A stretch of 42,493 nt of DNA from Nocardioides lijunqiniae (GCF_015024225.1 NZ_JACJGM010000040.1:1-42493); one strand, 5' to 3'; numbered from the stretch's first letter, positions 7,279 to 15,222 are shown. Numbers and translations: made by a program. The notes: generated from the sequence alone by a model not told the origin.

Positions 7279-8489
7279 CGGATCGGGGCGCCCGAGACCG
7301 TGCGCGCGATGACGAGGCGCTGGATCTCGGAGGTCCCCTCGAAGATCGTGTAGATCTTGGCGTCGCGCGCCATCCGCTCGACGGGGTACTCCCGGGTGAA
7401 GCCGTTGCCCCCGAGGATCTGCATGGCGCGCTCCGTGACCCGCACTGCGGTCTCGCCCGCGAACAGCTTGGACATCGAGCCCTCGGCCTTCTCGAACCGC
7501 CTGCCCTGCCGGGCCATCCAGGCCGCGCGCCACACGAGCAGCCGCGACGCCTCGATGGAGGTGGCCATGTCGGCGAGCATGAACGCGATCGCCTGGTTCT
7601 CGATGATCGGCTTGCCGAACTGCTCGCGGGTCCGCGCGTAGTCCAGCGCCACCTCGTACGCCGCCCGCGCGATGCCGATCGCCTGCGCGCCGACCGCGGG
7701 ACGGGTGCGCTCGAACGTCGCCATGGACGCGTTGCCGGACGAGCTCGCGCCGTGGCGCGCCTTGGCCAGGCGGGCGTCGAGCCTCTCCTTGCCGCCGAGC
7801 AGGCAGCGGCCGGGCACCCGCACGTCGTCGAGGACGACCTCGGCGGTGTGGGACGCGCGGATGCCGTGCTTGGCGAACTTCTGGCCCTGGCTGAGGCCCT
7901 TGGTGCCCGGCGGCACCACGAAGCTGGCCTGCCCGCGGGTGCGCAGGTCGGGGTCGACGACCGCGGTCACGACGTGGACGTCGGCCAGGCCGCCGTTGGT
8001 GGCCCAGGTCTTGGTGCCGGTGATGACCCACTCGTCGGTGGCCTCGTCGTAGCGGGCGCGGGTGCGCATGGCGCCGACGTCGCTGCCGGCGTCGGGCTCG
8101 GAGGAGCAGAAGGCGCCGAGCTTGAGGTCGCCGGGCTCGCCGAACATCTGCGGCACCCACTCGCCGACCTGCTCGTCGGTGCCGTTGGCGCGCACCCCGG
8201 CCGCGGCGAGCGCCGTACCGCAGATGGCCAGGCCGATGCCGGCGTCGCCCCAGAACAGCTCCTCCATCGCGACCGGGATGCCGAGGCCGGTCTCGTCGAA
8301 GCTCTGGGTGGCGAAGAAGTCCAGGGAGTAGATGCCGGCCGTGGCCGCCTCCTCGAGGACCGGCCAGGGGAACTCCTCCCGCTCGTCCCACTCGTGGGCG
8401 GCGGGGCGGATGACGTCGGCGGCGAAGGTGTGGAGCCAGTCGCGGAGCTCGACGTGGTCGGGGCCGAGCTCGAAGGAGGGTGTCGTCAC
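7275..8489 (-). CDS. Acyl-CoA dehydrogenase
   Basis: This 404-residue flavoenzyme oxidises acyl-CoA to the 2,3-enoyl-CoA with FAD. The family signature 'GAFCSSEPDAGSDVGAMRTRA' type FAD/substrate loop (about residues 130-150) is present, as is the C-terminal 'TIFEGTSEIQRLVIAR', where the Glu of FEGT is the usual catalytic base. Length matches the family (about 380-410). The GTG at 8489 lies 7 nt after a perfect TANNNT box (8497-8502), so it is probably a leaderless transcript. The chain length it acts on is not readable. It is coupled to the downstream unknown gene. Confidence 0.93.
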   Translation of the reverse strand: MTTPSFELGPDHVELRDWLHTFAADVIRPAAHEWDEREEFPWPVLEEAATAGIYSLDFFATQSFDETGLGIPVAMEELFWGDAGIGLAICGTALAAAGVRANGTDEQVGEWVPQMFGEPGDLKLGAFCSSEPDAGSDVGAMRTRARYDEATDEWVITGTKTWATNGGLADVHVVTAVVDPDLRTRGQASFVVPPGTKGLSQGQKFAKHGIRASHTAEVVLDDVRVPGRCLLGGKERLDARLAKARHGASSSGNASMATFERTRPAVGAQAIGIARAAYEVALDYARTREQFGKPIIENQAIAFMLADMATSIEASRLLVWRAAWMARQGRRFEKAEGSMSKLFAGETAVRVTERAMQILGGNGFTREYPVERMARDAKIYTIFEGTSEIQRLVIARTVSGAPIR

Positions 8490-8496
8490 CTACCCG

Positions 8497-8502
8497 AGAG
8501 TA
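8497..8502 (-). promoter_or_regulatory. -10 box, leaderless acyl-CoA dehydrogenase promoter
   Basis: On the minus strand TACTCT is followed by 7 nt and then the GTG at 8489, the spacing expected when transcription begins at or next to the start codon. Confidence 0.6.
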
Positions 8503-8512
8503 GCCAAGCGCG

Positions 8513-8548
8513 CCGCCGGCCCGCCGAGGATCTCGGACGGGCCGGCGG
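8513..8548 (-). terminator. Terminator hairpin after padR gene
   Basis: An 11-bp perfect outer stem (8513-8523 with 8538-8548) encloses a further 5-bp inner stem (CCGAG with CTCGG) around a 3-base loop. It starts 23 nt after the PadR stop and ends just before the acyl-CoA dehydrogenase promoter. Confidence 0.65.
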
Positions 8549-8571
8549 GTCGTGCGGTCAGCGGGTGGCGG

Positions 8572-9315
8572 TCACTCGGCCGGGGTCTCCGGGTCGGTGC
8601 CGTCGGCGAGGATCCCGTAGAGCTTGCGGCGGGTGTCGACGAGGACGCCGACCGCCGCGCTGCGCTGGCTCTCGGAGCCGGAGCTGACGATCTGCCAGAC
8701 CGCGCCCATGACCTGCCCGATCTCGGACTTGATGTCCGCCGAGCCGGACTCGGCGCCGTCGGGCTGCTCGCGGGTGAACGGGGCCCAGACCGCGGTGAGC
8801 TCGTCGGCGTGCTCGGCGACGTACGTCGCGCCCTCGGCGGTGAGCCGCAGGCTGCGGCGACCGCGCTCGTCGTCGGCCTCGACCAGGCCCTCGTCCTCGA
8901 GCTGCTGGATGGTCGGGTAGACCGATCCCGGGCTCGGGCGCCAGGCGTCGTTGCTCTTCTCGGCGATGGCCTGGATGACCTGGTAGCCGTTGACGGGCTC
9001 CTCGGCCAGGCCGGCCTCGCGGAGCACGTCGAGGATCGCGGAGCGCACGTCCCCGCGGCGTACGCGGGGGCCGCGGCGGCGCTCGTCGGGCTCGCCGAGC
9101 CCGAAGAGGCCGGCCAGCCAGGGCGGGCCCTGGTGGCCGGAGCGGCCGCCGCCCCAGCCTCCGCCGGCCCAGCCGCCGCGGTGGCCCTCGGGGCCTCCGG
9201 GTCCGCCGTGGCCGCGTCCGCGGTGCTGCTGCCAGGGGCTCTGCGGCCCGTCGGCCCACTCGCCGTTGAAGCCGTCGTTGCGTCGTTCGTGTCGGTTGCG
9301 TCGGGGGTGTCCCAT
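8572..9315 (-). CDS. PadR family transcriptional regulator
   Basis: The 247-residue regulator has a long Gly/His/Arg-rich N-terminal tail (residues 1-75), then a PadR winged helix: 'RRGDVRSAILDVLREA' (about 81-96), 'VNGYQVIQAIAEKSNDAWRPSPGSVYPTIQQLEDEGLVE' (about 103-141) and the wing 'RRSLRLTAEG'. A helical dimerisation region follows, containing a Vir-family-like C-terminus. The ATG at 9315 is chosen for its AAGGAG ribosome-binding site (9324-9329 on the minus strand). PadR proteins usually repress their own gene and a nearby transporter or enzyme; an AT-rich palindrome in the promoter region is a likely autoregulatory site. The disordered Gly/His tail is unusual in length. Confidence 0.92.
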   Translation of the reverse strand: MGHPRRNRHERRNDGFNGEWADGPQSPWQQHRGRGHGGPGGPEGHRGGWAGGGWGGGRSGHQGPPWLAGLFGLGEPDERRRGPRVRRGDVRSAILDVLREAGLAEEPVNGYQVIQAIAEKSNDAWRPSPGSVYPTIQQLEDEGLVEADDERGRRSLRLTAEGATYVAEHADELTAVWAPFTREQPDGAESGSADIKSEIGQVMGAVWQIVSSGSESQRSAAVGVLVDTRRKLYGILADGTDPETPAE

Positions 9316-9381
9316 GTCGCAACTCCTTCCGTGTCGGATCGCGGTCTGCCTGACGTCCGTATGACTGTCGGCGACTGTTCG

Positions 9382-9391
9382 CGATATATCG
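9382..9391. promoter_or_regulatory. PadR operator candidate
   Basis: CGATATATCG is a perfect 10-base palindrome standing out in GC-rich DNA, about 70 bp upstream of the PadR start. AT-rich dyads of this kind are typical of actinobacterial PadR operators; binding here is inferred. Confidence 0.6.
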
Positions 9392-9453
9392 TTACTGTAC
9401 GCCGGAAGGAGGACCCGCACAAGGGGTCGCCGTGTGCAGCCCGGTGAGGACCC

Positions 9454-11382
9454 TCAGCGGGCGAGCCAGGCGGCGTAGGCGTCGAAGGTGTAGGGGCGGC
9501 CGAGGAAGTCGGCGACGAGGTCGGCGGCGTCCTTGCTGCCGCCGGGGGCGAGCACGCGGTCGCGGTAGCGGGCGGCCGTCTCGGTGTCGAAGAGGTCCTC
9601 GGGGTCGAAGGCGCTGAAGAGGTCCTTGGCGATGACCAGCGACCACATGTAGGTGTAGTAGGCCGAGCTGTAGCCGCCGAGGTGGCCGAAGCTGGCGAAC
9701 ATGTGGGTGCCCTCGATGTAGGGGAACGGCGCGTACCTCTCCTGCAGCTGGCGGGTCTTCGCGGTGAGGTCGTCGGGGCGCTCCTGGTGGAACCAGTAGG
9801 ACATCGAGGCGTAGAACATCTGCTGGCGCGCGAGATAGCCCTTGCCGAAGTCGTCGCCGCGGCGCATCCGCCCCACCAGGTCGGCCGGGATCGGCTCGCC
9901 GGACTCGTCGGTCGCGAACGTCCTCAGCACGTCGGCGTCCCAGGCCCACTCCTCGAGCATCTGGCTGGGGGCCTCGACGAAGTCCCACTCGGTGCTGACG
10001 CCGGCGAAGCGGGTCCACCGCCCGCGACCGCCGAGCACGTGGTGGACCAGGTGGCCGAACTCGTGGAAGAGCGTCACGACGTGGTCGTGCTCCATCAGCC
10101 CGCGCGAGAAGTTGCACACCAGCACGCCCTCGGACAGCTGCCGGCCGCCGACGCCCTCGGTGAGGGTGAACTGCGCCGCGTGCTTGTACTTGCCCTCGCG
10201 CGGGTGCAGGTCGAGGTAGATCCGGCCGAAGGAGTCCGCGGCGTCGCCCTCGGCGGCGTCGAACACGTCGTACGCCGTCACGTCGTCGGCCCACAGCGTG
10301 GCGTCCGCGACCTCCTCGTAGCGCAGCCCGAAGAGCCGTCCGGTCACGTGGAGCAGCCCCTGGCGCACCTTGTCGAACGCGAAGTAGGTGCGGACCTGCT
10401 GGGCGTCGACCTGGAGCTGCTCCTTGCGGACCAGCTCCTCGTAGTAGGTGGCGTCGGCGCCGGTGATCGCCGTCGCGTCGGGGTGGTCCTGGCGGAACCG
10501 GTCGAGCAGGATCGTGAGGTCGCGGCGCATCGGCTCCTCGGCCGCGGCGGCGATCCGCTCGATGAACTCGGGGATCGCGGGGCCGGTGCCGATCATCTTC
10601 ACGTCGGCGTCGTAGGAGGCCCAGTCGTCGTAGCCGACCAGCGTCGCGAGCTCGTGGCGCAGCGCGAACATCTCCTTCAGCAGCGCGTCGCTCTCCGGCC
10701 AGCCGCGGTTGAGGAAGGCCATCGTCAGCTCGCGGCGCACGTCGGCGTCGTGCGCGAACATCCGCACCGGCACCACGTCGGGGTAGTCGGTCGTGACCGT
10801 GACCAGCCCGTCGTCGTCGGCGGGGTGCGCCTCGAGCCAGTCGGCCGGCAGCCCGTCGAGCCGCTCGGGCGCCACCCGCACGGTGCGGACGTCGTCGCGC
10901 ACGACCTTGCCGAACTCCTGGTCGAGCTCGGTCACGCGCTCGTTGATCGCGGCGATCCGGGCGCGGGTCTCGTCGTCACGGTCGACGCCCGAGCGGCGGA
11001 AGTCGTCGAGGACCTTGGTGAGCAGCCGGGTGGCCTGCTCGTCCAGGCCGGACGCGTCCAGCCCGGCGAACACGTCGTAGAGCCCGCGGTCCAGGCTCAG
11101 CTCGGTCACCAGCCGCTGCACGTCCTGCTCGGCGGTCTCCGCGGCGTCGCGGACGTCCTCGAGCGGGTGCACGTTCGACAGCAGCGAGCCCATCGCGGCG
11201 ACGTTGCTCAGCTGGAGGCTGACCTCGTCCCACTGGCGCAGCGCGTCGAGGGCGTCGGTCGGCGGCGTGTCCCGCAGCCGCTGCACGAGCTCGCGCGCGC
11301 CTGCCAACCCCTCCTCCGCGCGGGTCCGCACCCAGTCGTGGGCGGCGTCGGCGGCGGGCAGGTCCAGGGGGCGAAGGCTCAC
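9454..11382 (-). CDS. M3 family zinc metallopeptidase
   Basis: This 642-residue cytoplasmic oligopeptidase belongs to the thimet oligopeptidase/Dcp family, which trims short peptides. The zinc site is complete: 'HEFGH' with His440, Glu441 and His444, and the third ligand Glu470 in 'DFVEAPSQMLEEW'. The C-terminal substrate-binding signature 'FGHLGGYSSAYYTYMWSLVIAKDLF' (about 575-600) is intact. No signal peptide is present. The GTG at 11382 is preferred to a longer frame starting at 11454, because the extra residues run into the repeat region and are not family-like; CAGGCT six nt before it is a one-mismatch -10. Confidence 0.93.
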   Translation of the reverse strand: MSLRPLDLPAADAAHDWVRTRAEEGLAGARELVQRLRDTPPTDALDALRQWDEVSLQLSNVAAMGSLLSNVHPLEDVRDAAETAEQDVQRLVTELSLDRGLYDVFAGLDASGLDEQATRLLTKVLDDFRRSGVDRDDETRARIAAINERVTELDQEFGKVVRDDVRTVRVAPERLDGLPADWLEAHPADDDGLVTVTTDYPDVVPVRMFAHDADVRRELTMAFLNRGWPESDALLKEMFALRHELATLVGYDDWASYDADVKMIGTGPAIPEFIERIAAAAEEPMRRDLTILLDRFRQDHPDATAITGADATYYEELVRKEQLQVDAQQVRTYFAFDKVRQGLLHVTGRLFGLRYEEVADATLWADDVTAYDVFDAAEGDAADSFGRIYLDLHPREGKYKHAAQFTLTEGVGGRQLSEGVLVCNFSRGLMEHDHVVTLFHEFGHLVHHVLGGRGRWTRFAGVSTEWDFVEAPSQMLEEWAWDADVLRTFATDESGEPIPADLVGRMRRGDDFGKGYLARQQMFYASMSYWFHQERPDDLTAKTRQLQERYAPFPYIEGTHMFASFGHLGGYSSAYYTYMWSLVIAKDLFSAFDPEDLFDTETAARYRDRVLAPGGSKDAADLVADFLGRPYTFDAYAAWLAR

Positions 11383-11437
11383 CCGCCCAGCCTGCCACGC
11401 GCGCCTCGCCCGTTCGAGGTGGTTTCGATCCCCCGTG

Positions 11438-11520
11438 GGTTGAGGAAGGCGCACAGCGCCTGTCTCGAAACCTCGTGAGCCGACCGGGGTTTCGAGACAG
11501 GACTTCGTCCTTCCTCAACC
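11438..11520. repeat. Inverted pair of hairpin-forming REP-like elements
   Basis: Copy A (11438-11472) and copy B (11488-11520, opposite orientation) share the arms GGTTGAGGAAGG and CCTGTCTCGAAACC but differ in the centre. The centres still pair: A has AGGCGC-ACA-GCGCCT and B has AGGAC-TTC-GTCCT, so the stem is conserved by compensatory change. A partial copy of the arm (GGTTTCGA) precedes A at 11421-11428. The pair fills the gap between the M3 peptidase start and the sigma factor stop. Elements with these arms are, from memory, common between genes in Nocardioides genomes. Confidence 0.85.
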
Positions 11521-11531
11521 ACCGGGGGCGG

Positions 11532-12776
11532 TCAGCCGGCGAGCTGGTCGCGGCGGCGGGTGAGGTAGGCGCGCTCGGCGGGGTTGGCGGTGGCGTCCAG
11601 CGCCGCGTCGTACGCCGCCCGCGCGTCGGCCGAGCGGCCGAGGCGGCGCAGCAGGTCGGCACGGGTGGCGTGGAAGGCGTGGTACGTCGCCAGGGCGGGC
11701 TGCCGCGAGGGCAGGCGGTCGACCTCGGCGAGCGCGACCTCGGGGCCGTCGAGCTCGGCGACGACCACCGCGCGGTTCAGCGCGACCAGCGGGCTCGGGT
11801 CGAGCGCGTAGAGCTGGTCGTAGAGCGTGGCGATCTGGGACCAGTCGGTGTCGGAGGCGGTGGGGGCGTCGGTGTGCACGGCGTTGACGGCGGCCAGCAG
11901 CTGGTAGCGCCCCGGCCGACCGACGGCCAGGCACTCGCGCACCAGCGCGTGGCCCTCGGCGACCAGGGCGCGGTCCCAGCCGCCGCGGTCCTGCTCGGGC
12001 AGCGGCACCAGCTCGCCGCCGGCCAGCCTCGAGGGACGACGGGCCTCGATGAGCAGCATCAGCGCGAGCAGCCCGGTGACCTCGGGCACCGTCGGCAGCA
12101 GCCGGTGCAGCAGGCGGCCGAGCCGGATGGCCTCACCGGTCAGCTCGTCGCGGATCGGGGTCTCGGCGGAGCCGGACAGGTAGCCCTCGTTGAAGACGAG
12201 GTAGACCACCGCCATCACCGCGGAGACCCGGGCCGGGAGGTCCTCGGCGCCCGGCACCCGGAACGGGATGCCGGCGTCGCGGATCTTGGCCTTGGCGCGG
12301 GTGATCCGCTGCGCCATCGTCGTCTCCGGGACGAGGAACGCCTGGGCGATCTCGGCGACGGTCAGCCCGCCGAGGAGCCGCAGCGTCAGGGCCACCCGCG
12401 CCTCGGGGGCGAGGGCGGGGTGGCAGCAGGTGAAGACCAGCCGCAGCCGGTCGTCCTCCACGACGCCCGTGGGCTCGTGGGGCGTGTCGTCCTGGATCAT
12501 CAGAGCCGCCTGGTGCTTGGCGTCGCGTCGCTGCTCCCGACGGATGCGGTCGATGCCCTTGCGGGCCGCGGTGGTGGTCAGCCAGGCGCCCGGGTTGGGC
12601 GGGGTGCCGTCCACGGGCCATCGCTCGAGCGCCACCACGAGCGCCTCGCCCGCGGCCTCCTCGGCGGCGTCGATGCCGCCGAGGCGACGGACGAGGGAGG
12701 CCACGACGCGGCCGTACTCCTCGCGGAAGATCCGCTCGATCGCGTCGTGGGCGGTGCCGTCGGGCGCCTCGCTCAC
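11532..12776 (-). CDS. ECF42-type RNA polymerase sigma factor
   Basis: The 414-residue protein has a sigma-70 region 2 ('IERIFREEYGRVVASLVRRLG ... EEAAGEALVVALERW', about residues 12-60), region 4 with helix-turn-helix ('GLTVAEIAQAFLVPETTMAQRI', about 151-172) and a long C-terminal extension with the diagnostic 'YLVFNEGYL' motif (about 205) and TPR-like helices to the end. This layout, together with an adjoining DGPF/YCII gene, is that of the ECF42 group, which lacks an anti-sigma factor and is thought to be controlled through its own C-terminus. The GTG start overlaps the stop of the YCII gene by 4 nt (GTGA). Confidence 0.93.
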   Translation of the reverse strand: MSEAPDGTAHDAIERIFREEYGRVVASLVRRLGGIDAAEEAAGEALVVALERWPVDGTPPNPGAWLTTTAARKGIDRIRREQRRDAKHQAALMIQDDTPHEPTGVVEDDRLRLVFTCCHPALAPEARVALTLRLLGGLTVAEIAQAFLVPETTMAQRITRAKAKIRDAGIPFRVPGAEDLPARVSAVMAVVYLVFNEGYLSGSAETPIRDELTGEAIRLGRLLHRLLPTVPEVTGLLALMLLIEARRPSRLAGGELVPLPEQDRGGWDRALVAEGHALVRECLAVGRPGRYQLLAAVNAVHTDAPTASDTDWSQIATLYDQLYALDPSPLVALNRAVVVAELDGPEVALAEVDRLPSRQPALATYHAFHATRADLLRRLGRSADARAAYDAALDATANPAERAYLTRRRDQLAG

Positions 12777-13138
12777 GCCTCCGGCTCGTCCTGGAAGGGA
12801 CGGATCTCGACCTTGCCCTGGCAGGCCTTCGAGCCCTCGATCGCCCAGGCGAGCGCGGCGTCGTGGTCGGCCGCCTCGATGACCCAGAAGCCGCCGAGGT
12901 ACTCCTTGCTCTCGACGTAGGGGCCGTCGGTCACGACCGGCGCGTCGCCGGTGTTGTCGACCGTGGTCGCCTGGTCGATCTGCTGGAGACCGCCCGCGAA
13001 CACCCACGCGCCCTCGGTGCGCAGCCGCTCGTTGAAGCGCTCCACCGCCTCGAAGATCGGCTGGAAGTCCTCCATCGAGCGGGTCTCGGCGGCGTCCTCG
13101 TCGACGTTGCCGTGGACGGAGAGCAGGTACTGGGTCAT
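12773..13138 (-). CDS. YCII (DGPF domain) protein
   Basis: This 121-residue protein is a YCII-related DGPF-domain member. It shows 'QYLLSVHG' at the start, the motif 'VTDGPYVESKEYLGGFWVIEAADHDAALAWA' (about residues 68-98), containing the defining D-G-P-(Y/F), and a closing 'IEIRPF'-like strand. DGPF proteins accompany ECF41/ECF42 sigma factors and are usual targets of them; their biochemical role is unknown. A strong ribosome-binding site (GGAGG, 13145-13149 on the minus strand) precedes the ATG. TGTCGT on the minus strand (13210-13215) resembles the reported ECF42 -35 element, but I see no convincing -10 at the right distance. Confidence 0.92.
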   Translation of the reverse strand: MTQYLLSVHGNVDEDAAETRSMEDFQPIFEAVERFNERLRTEGAWVFAGGLQQIDQATTVDNTGDAPVVTDGPYVESKEYLGGFWVIEAADHDAALAWAIEGSKACQGKVEIRPFQDEPEA

Positions 13139-13159
13139 GGGGTTCCTCCTGGGTGCGGT

Positions 13160-13202
13160 GGCGGGCGTCGCCCGCCTCTCACTGCCTCTACGAACGAGGC
13201 AG
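13160..13202. promoter_or_regulatory. Two small hairpins in the YCII leader
   Basis: GGCGGGC-GTC-GCCCGCC (13160-13176) and CTGCCTC-TACGAAC-GAGGCAG (13182-13202) are perfect 7-bp inverted repeats between the YCII start and its probable promoter. They may be operator or leader structures; no specific role is supported. Confidence 0.35.
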
Positions 13203-13236
13203 GGCAGCTACGACACCACCCTGCCAGAAACGCCGT

Positions 13237-13246
13237 ATCGGCCGAT
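13237..13246. promoter_or_regulatory. Palindrome over the probable -35 region of the GH6 gene
   Basis: ATCGGCCGAT is a perfect 10-base palindrome about 16 bp before the GH6 -10 box, so it would overlap the -35 region and could be an operator. The CebR-type cellulose-utilisation operator is not seen here. Confidence 0.3.
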
Positions 13247-13261
13247 CGTGCTCGCGGCGCC

Positions 13262-13267
13262 TATCCT
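13262..13267 (+). promoter_or_regulatory. -10 box, leaderless GH6 promoter
   Basis: TATCCT is followed by 5 nt and the GTG at 13273. Confidence 0.55.
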
Positions 13268-13272
13268 TCACC

Positions 13273-14352
13273 GTGACCTCTTCCTCCTCCCGACGCGGCG
13301 CGTGGCTGCGCCCCGGCACCGTCCTCACCGCGCTCGCGCTCACGGCAGGCCTCCTCGCCGGCGCCGGCACGTCGGCCCGGGCGGAGCGGGCGGTCCCCGC
13401 GGCCGCCGAGAACACCACGGCCGCCACCCCCGCTGCCACGCCTGTCCGGACGACGGCGGCGGCCCGCGCCCGCGACCCCCGCAGGACGCGCGCCCTCTAC
13501 CGCGACCCGAAGTCGTCGGCGGCCCGGCAGGGCGCCGCGTACGCCGCCATCGGCCGGCGTCCCGCGGCCCGGTGGTTCACCAACGAGGCCTACCCCCAGC
13601 GCAGGATCACCGCGGCGGTGCGCGGCCACCTCACCCGCTCGACGCGCGCCCGGCGCACCGCGACGATGGTCGTCTACGCGATCCCGCACCGCGACTGCGG
13701 GCAGTACTCCTCCGGCGGGGTGGCCAACGCGAAGGCCTACCGCCGCTGGGTGACGGCGTTCGCCCGCGGTATCCGCGCCGTGCGCGGCAGCAAGCCGATC
13801 GTGGTCCTGGAGCCGGACGCCATCGCCCAGTACGGCCAGGCCAGCTGCGCCAGCCCCCGCGACCGCCTCGCGTCGCTGCGCTTCGCCACCCGCACGCTGA
13901 CCCGCGCCGGCGCGTGGGTCTACCTCGACGCCGGCCACTCCAACTACACGCCGTACGACACCCGCCCGGCCATGCTCAAGAGCGCCGGCGTCGCCTACGC
14001 CCGCGGCATCAGCACCAACGTCGCCAACTTCCGCCCGCTGGCCGACGAGAAGGCCTACGCCACGCTGATGGTGCGCCAGCTGCGCGCCCTCGGCGTCCGC
14101 GGCACGCGCTACGTCGTCGACACCTCGCGCAACGGCGCGTCCCAGCCGGTCGCCGGCGACGTCATCAACCCGACCTGGGCCCGCCTCGGCACGCGTCCGC
14201 GCCTGGCCTTCCAGGGCGCCTTCGACGGCACGCTGTGGGTGAAGAACCCCGGCGAGTCCGACGGCACGACCAACGGCGGCCCGGCGGCCGGTCGCTGGTG
14301 CGACCTGCTGGCCGACCGGCTGCTCGGCCGGGGCGAGGGCAACGGCTGCTGA
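13273..14352 (+). CDS. Secreted glycoside hydrolase family 6 protein
   Basis: The 359-residue protein is a GH6 enzyme (endoglucanase/cellobiohydrolase family acting on beta-1,4-glucans by inversion). Residues 1-37 form a signal peptide: basic 'RRGAWLRPG', a hydrophobic core, and an Ala-Arg-Ala cleavage site. Family motifs are in order: 'IPHRDCGQYSSGG' with Asp141, 'VLEPDAIAQ' with the catalytic acid Asp182, 'YLDAGHSNY' with Asp219, and 'WVKNPGESDG' (about 322-331). The catalytic domain is complete and there is no carbohydrate-binding module. An Ala/Thr/Arg-rich linker (38-75) separates the signal from the catalytic domain. The GTG at 13273 is supported by the -10 box five nt before it and by the signal peptide; the frame continues upstream to 13153 without merit. 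Confidence 0.92.
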   Translation: MTSSSSRRGAWLRPGTVLTALALTAGLLAGAGTSARAERAVPAAAENTTAATPAATPVRTTAAARARDPRRTRALYRDPKSSAARQGAAYAAIGRRPAARWFTNEAYPQRRITAAVRGHLTRSTRARRTATMVVYAIPHRDCGQYSSGGVANAKAYRRWVTAFARGIRAVRGSKPIVVLEPDAIAQYGQASCASPRDRLASLRFATRTLTRAGAWVYLDAGHSNYTPYDTRPAMLKSAGVAYARGISTNVANFRPLADEKAYATLMVRQLRALGVRGTRYVVDTSRNGASQPVAGDVINPTWARLGTRPRLAFQGAFDGTLWVKNPGESDGTTNGGPAAGRWCDLLADRLLGRGEGNGC

Positions 14353-14364
14353 CCACCGCGGCGC

Positions 14365-14862
14365 TCACCAGCCGTGGGTGCCGGGCCCGCCCTTGAAGGG
14401 CCCGGCCACGCGGCTGGTGATCCACCCGCCGTAGAACCCGCCCGGCTGGGGCGTGACCGCCTCGCCGTCGACCGTGCACTGCTCGACGAGCAGCGGCGTC
14501 ACCGCGACCGCGTCGGCGATGACCTCGAAGCCGGCGCTCGGGTCGGGGTAGGTCCAGGCCGCCCGCGCGGCCACGGTGCTGCCGACCACGAGGTCGAAGT
14601 AGGCCGCCTGCCCCTTCCACTCGCACCACGTCGCGCCCTCGGCCTCGCGGAGGACACCGGGCGCGAACGCCGCGCGCGGGAGGTAGTACGTCGGCGGGTG
14701 GCTCGTCTCGAGGACCCGCCACGACACGTCGCTGCGGGCGACGACCTGGCCGCCCAGGAGGATCTCGACGTGCTCGGAGCTGGGCTCCACGCGGGGCGGG
14801 CGCGGGTAGTCCCAGACGGACTCCTGTCCGGGGCCGGCGCGGTCGGGCTTGGGGTGTCTCAT
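14365..14862 (-). CDS. DUF427 domain protein
   Basis: The 165-residue protein is a DUF427 member, a small beta-rich fold of unknown biochemical role. The recognisable core is 'VEILLGGQVVARSDVSWRVLETSHPPTYYLPRAAF' (about residues 32-66) then 'TWCEWKGQAAYFDLVV' (about 78-93) and 'AAWTYPDPSAGFEVIAD'. It is longer than the minimal 90-residue form found elsewhere in this window (27334-27615), with an added 50-residue C-terminus. The ATG at 14862 lies 7 nt after CACACT, a one-mismatch -10. It converges with the GH6 gene, with 12 nt between the stops. Confidence 0.9.
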   Translation of the reverse strand: MRHPKPDRAGPGQESVWDYPRPPRVEPSSEHVEILLGGQVVARSDVSWRVLETSHPPTYYLPRAAFAPGVLREAEGATWCEWKGQAAYFDLVVGSTVAARAAWTYPDPSAGFEVIADAVAVTPLLVEQCTVDGEAVTPQPGGFYGGWITSRVAGPFKGGPGTHGW

Positions 14863-14908
14863 CCCCGCCAGTGTGGCGCAGGGGTGGTCGGGCGGCGTCC
14901 GGTCGGGC

Positions 14909-15130
14909 TCAGCCCCGGTCCTCGGCGAGGGTGTGCGCGACGATCGCGTTGGCGTGACCGTGGCCCAGGCCGTGCTGCTCCTTGAGCACCGCGACCAGCT
15001 GCATGTGCGTGGCCTCGCCGCCGTAGCCGGGCGCGGACCGGACCACCTGCTTCCAGTGGGCGATCGGCTGGCCGTGCTTCTTCTCGATGGACGGGAAGTA
15101 CGACGCGGGGCCCTGGGGCGTCTCGGTCAT
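14909..15130 (-). CDS. DUF4287 domain protein
   Basis: This 73-residue protein matches the DUF4287 pattern: 'YFPSIEKKHGQPIAHWKQVV' (about residues 11-30), then 'THMQLVAVLKEQHGLGHGHANAIVAHTL'. The family is small, mostly helical and uncharacterised, sometimes fused to DUF5655. The ATG at 15130 follows GGAGA (minus strand, 15137-15141). It is 46 nt upstream of the DUF427 gene on the same strand. Confidence 0.88.
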   Translation of the reverse strand: MTETPQGPASYFPSIEKKHGQPIAHWKQVVRSAPGYGGEATHMQLVAVLKEQHGLGHGHANAIVAHTLAEDRG

Positions 15131-15209
15131 GCGGGTCTCCTGGAGGCGAGGTCGGGGTGTCGGTGCGGATGAGGGTCGGACCCGTCGCGGACACCGGACT
15201 CATCGCCCC

Positions 15210-15215
15210 TAGCCT
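15210..15215 (+). promoter_or_regulatory. -10 box, leaderless carbonic anhydrase promoter
   Basis: TAGCCT is followed by 7 nt and the ATG at 15223. Confidence 0.6.
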
Positions 15216-15222
15216 GACGCCC

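Noticed and set aside
9682..11478. A 598-codon plus-strand open frame opposite the M3 peptidase
   Set aside because: The minus strand carries an intact zinc peptidase; the plus-strand reading has no domain and a biased Val/Gly/Glu/Arg composition.
13210..13215. An ECF42-dependent promoter for the YCII gene
   Set aside because: TGTCGT resembles the reported -35 element, but no matching -10 lies at the expected distance, so it was not listed as a promoter.
14365..14862. A duplication linking the two DUF427 genes
   Set aside because: They differ in length and most residues, lie 12 kb apart on opposite strands and share no flanking sequence, so recent duplication is unsupported.
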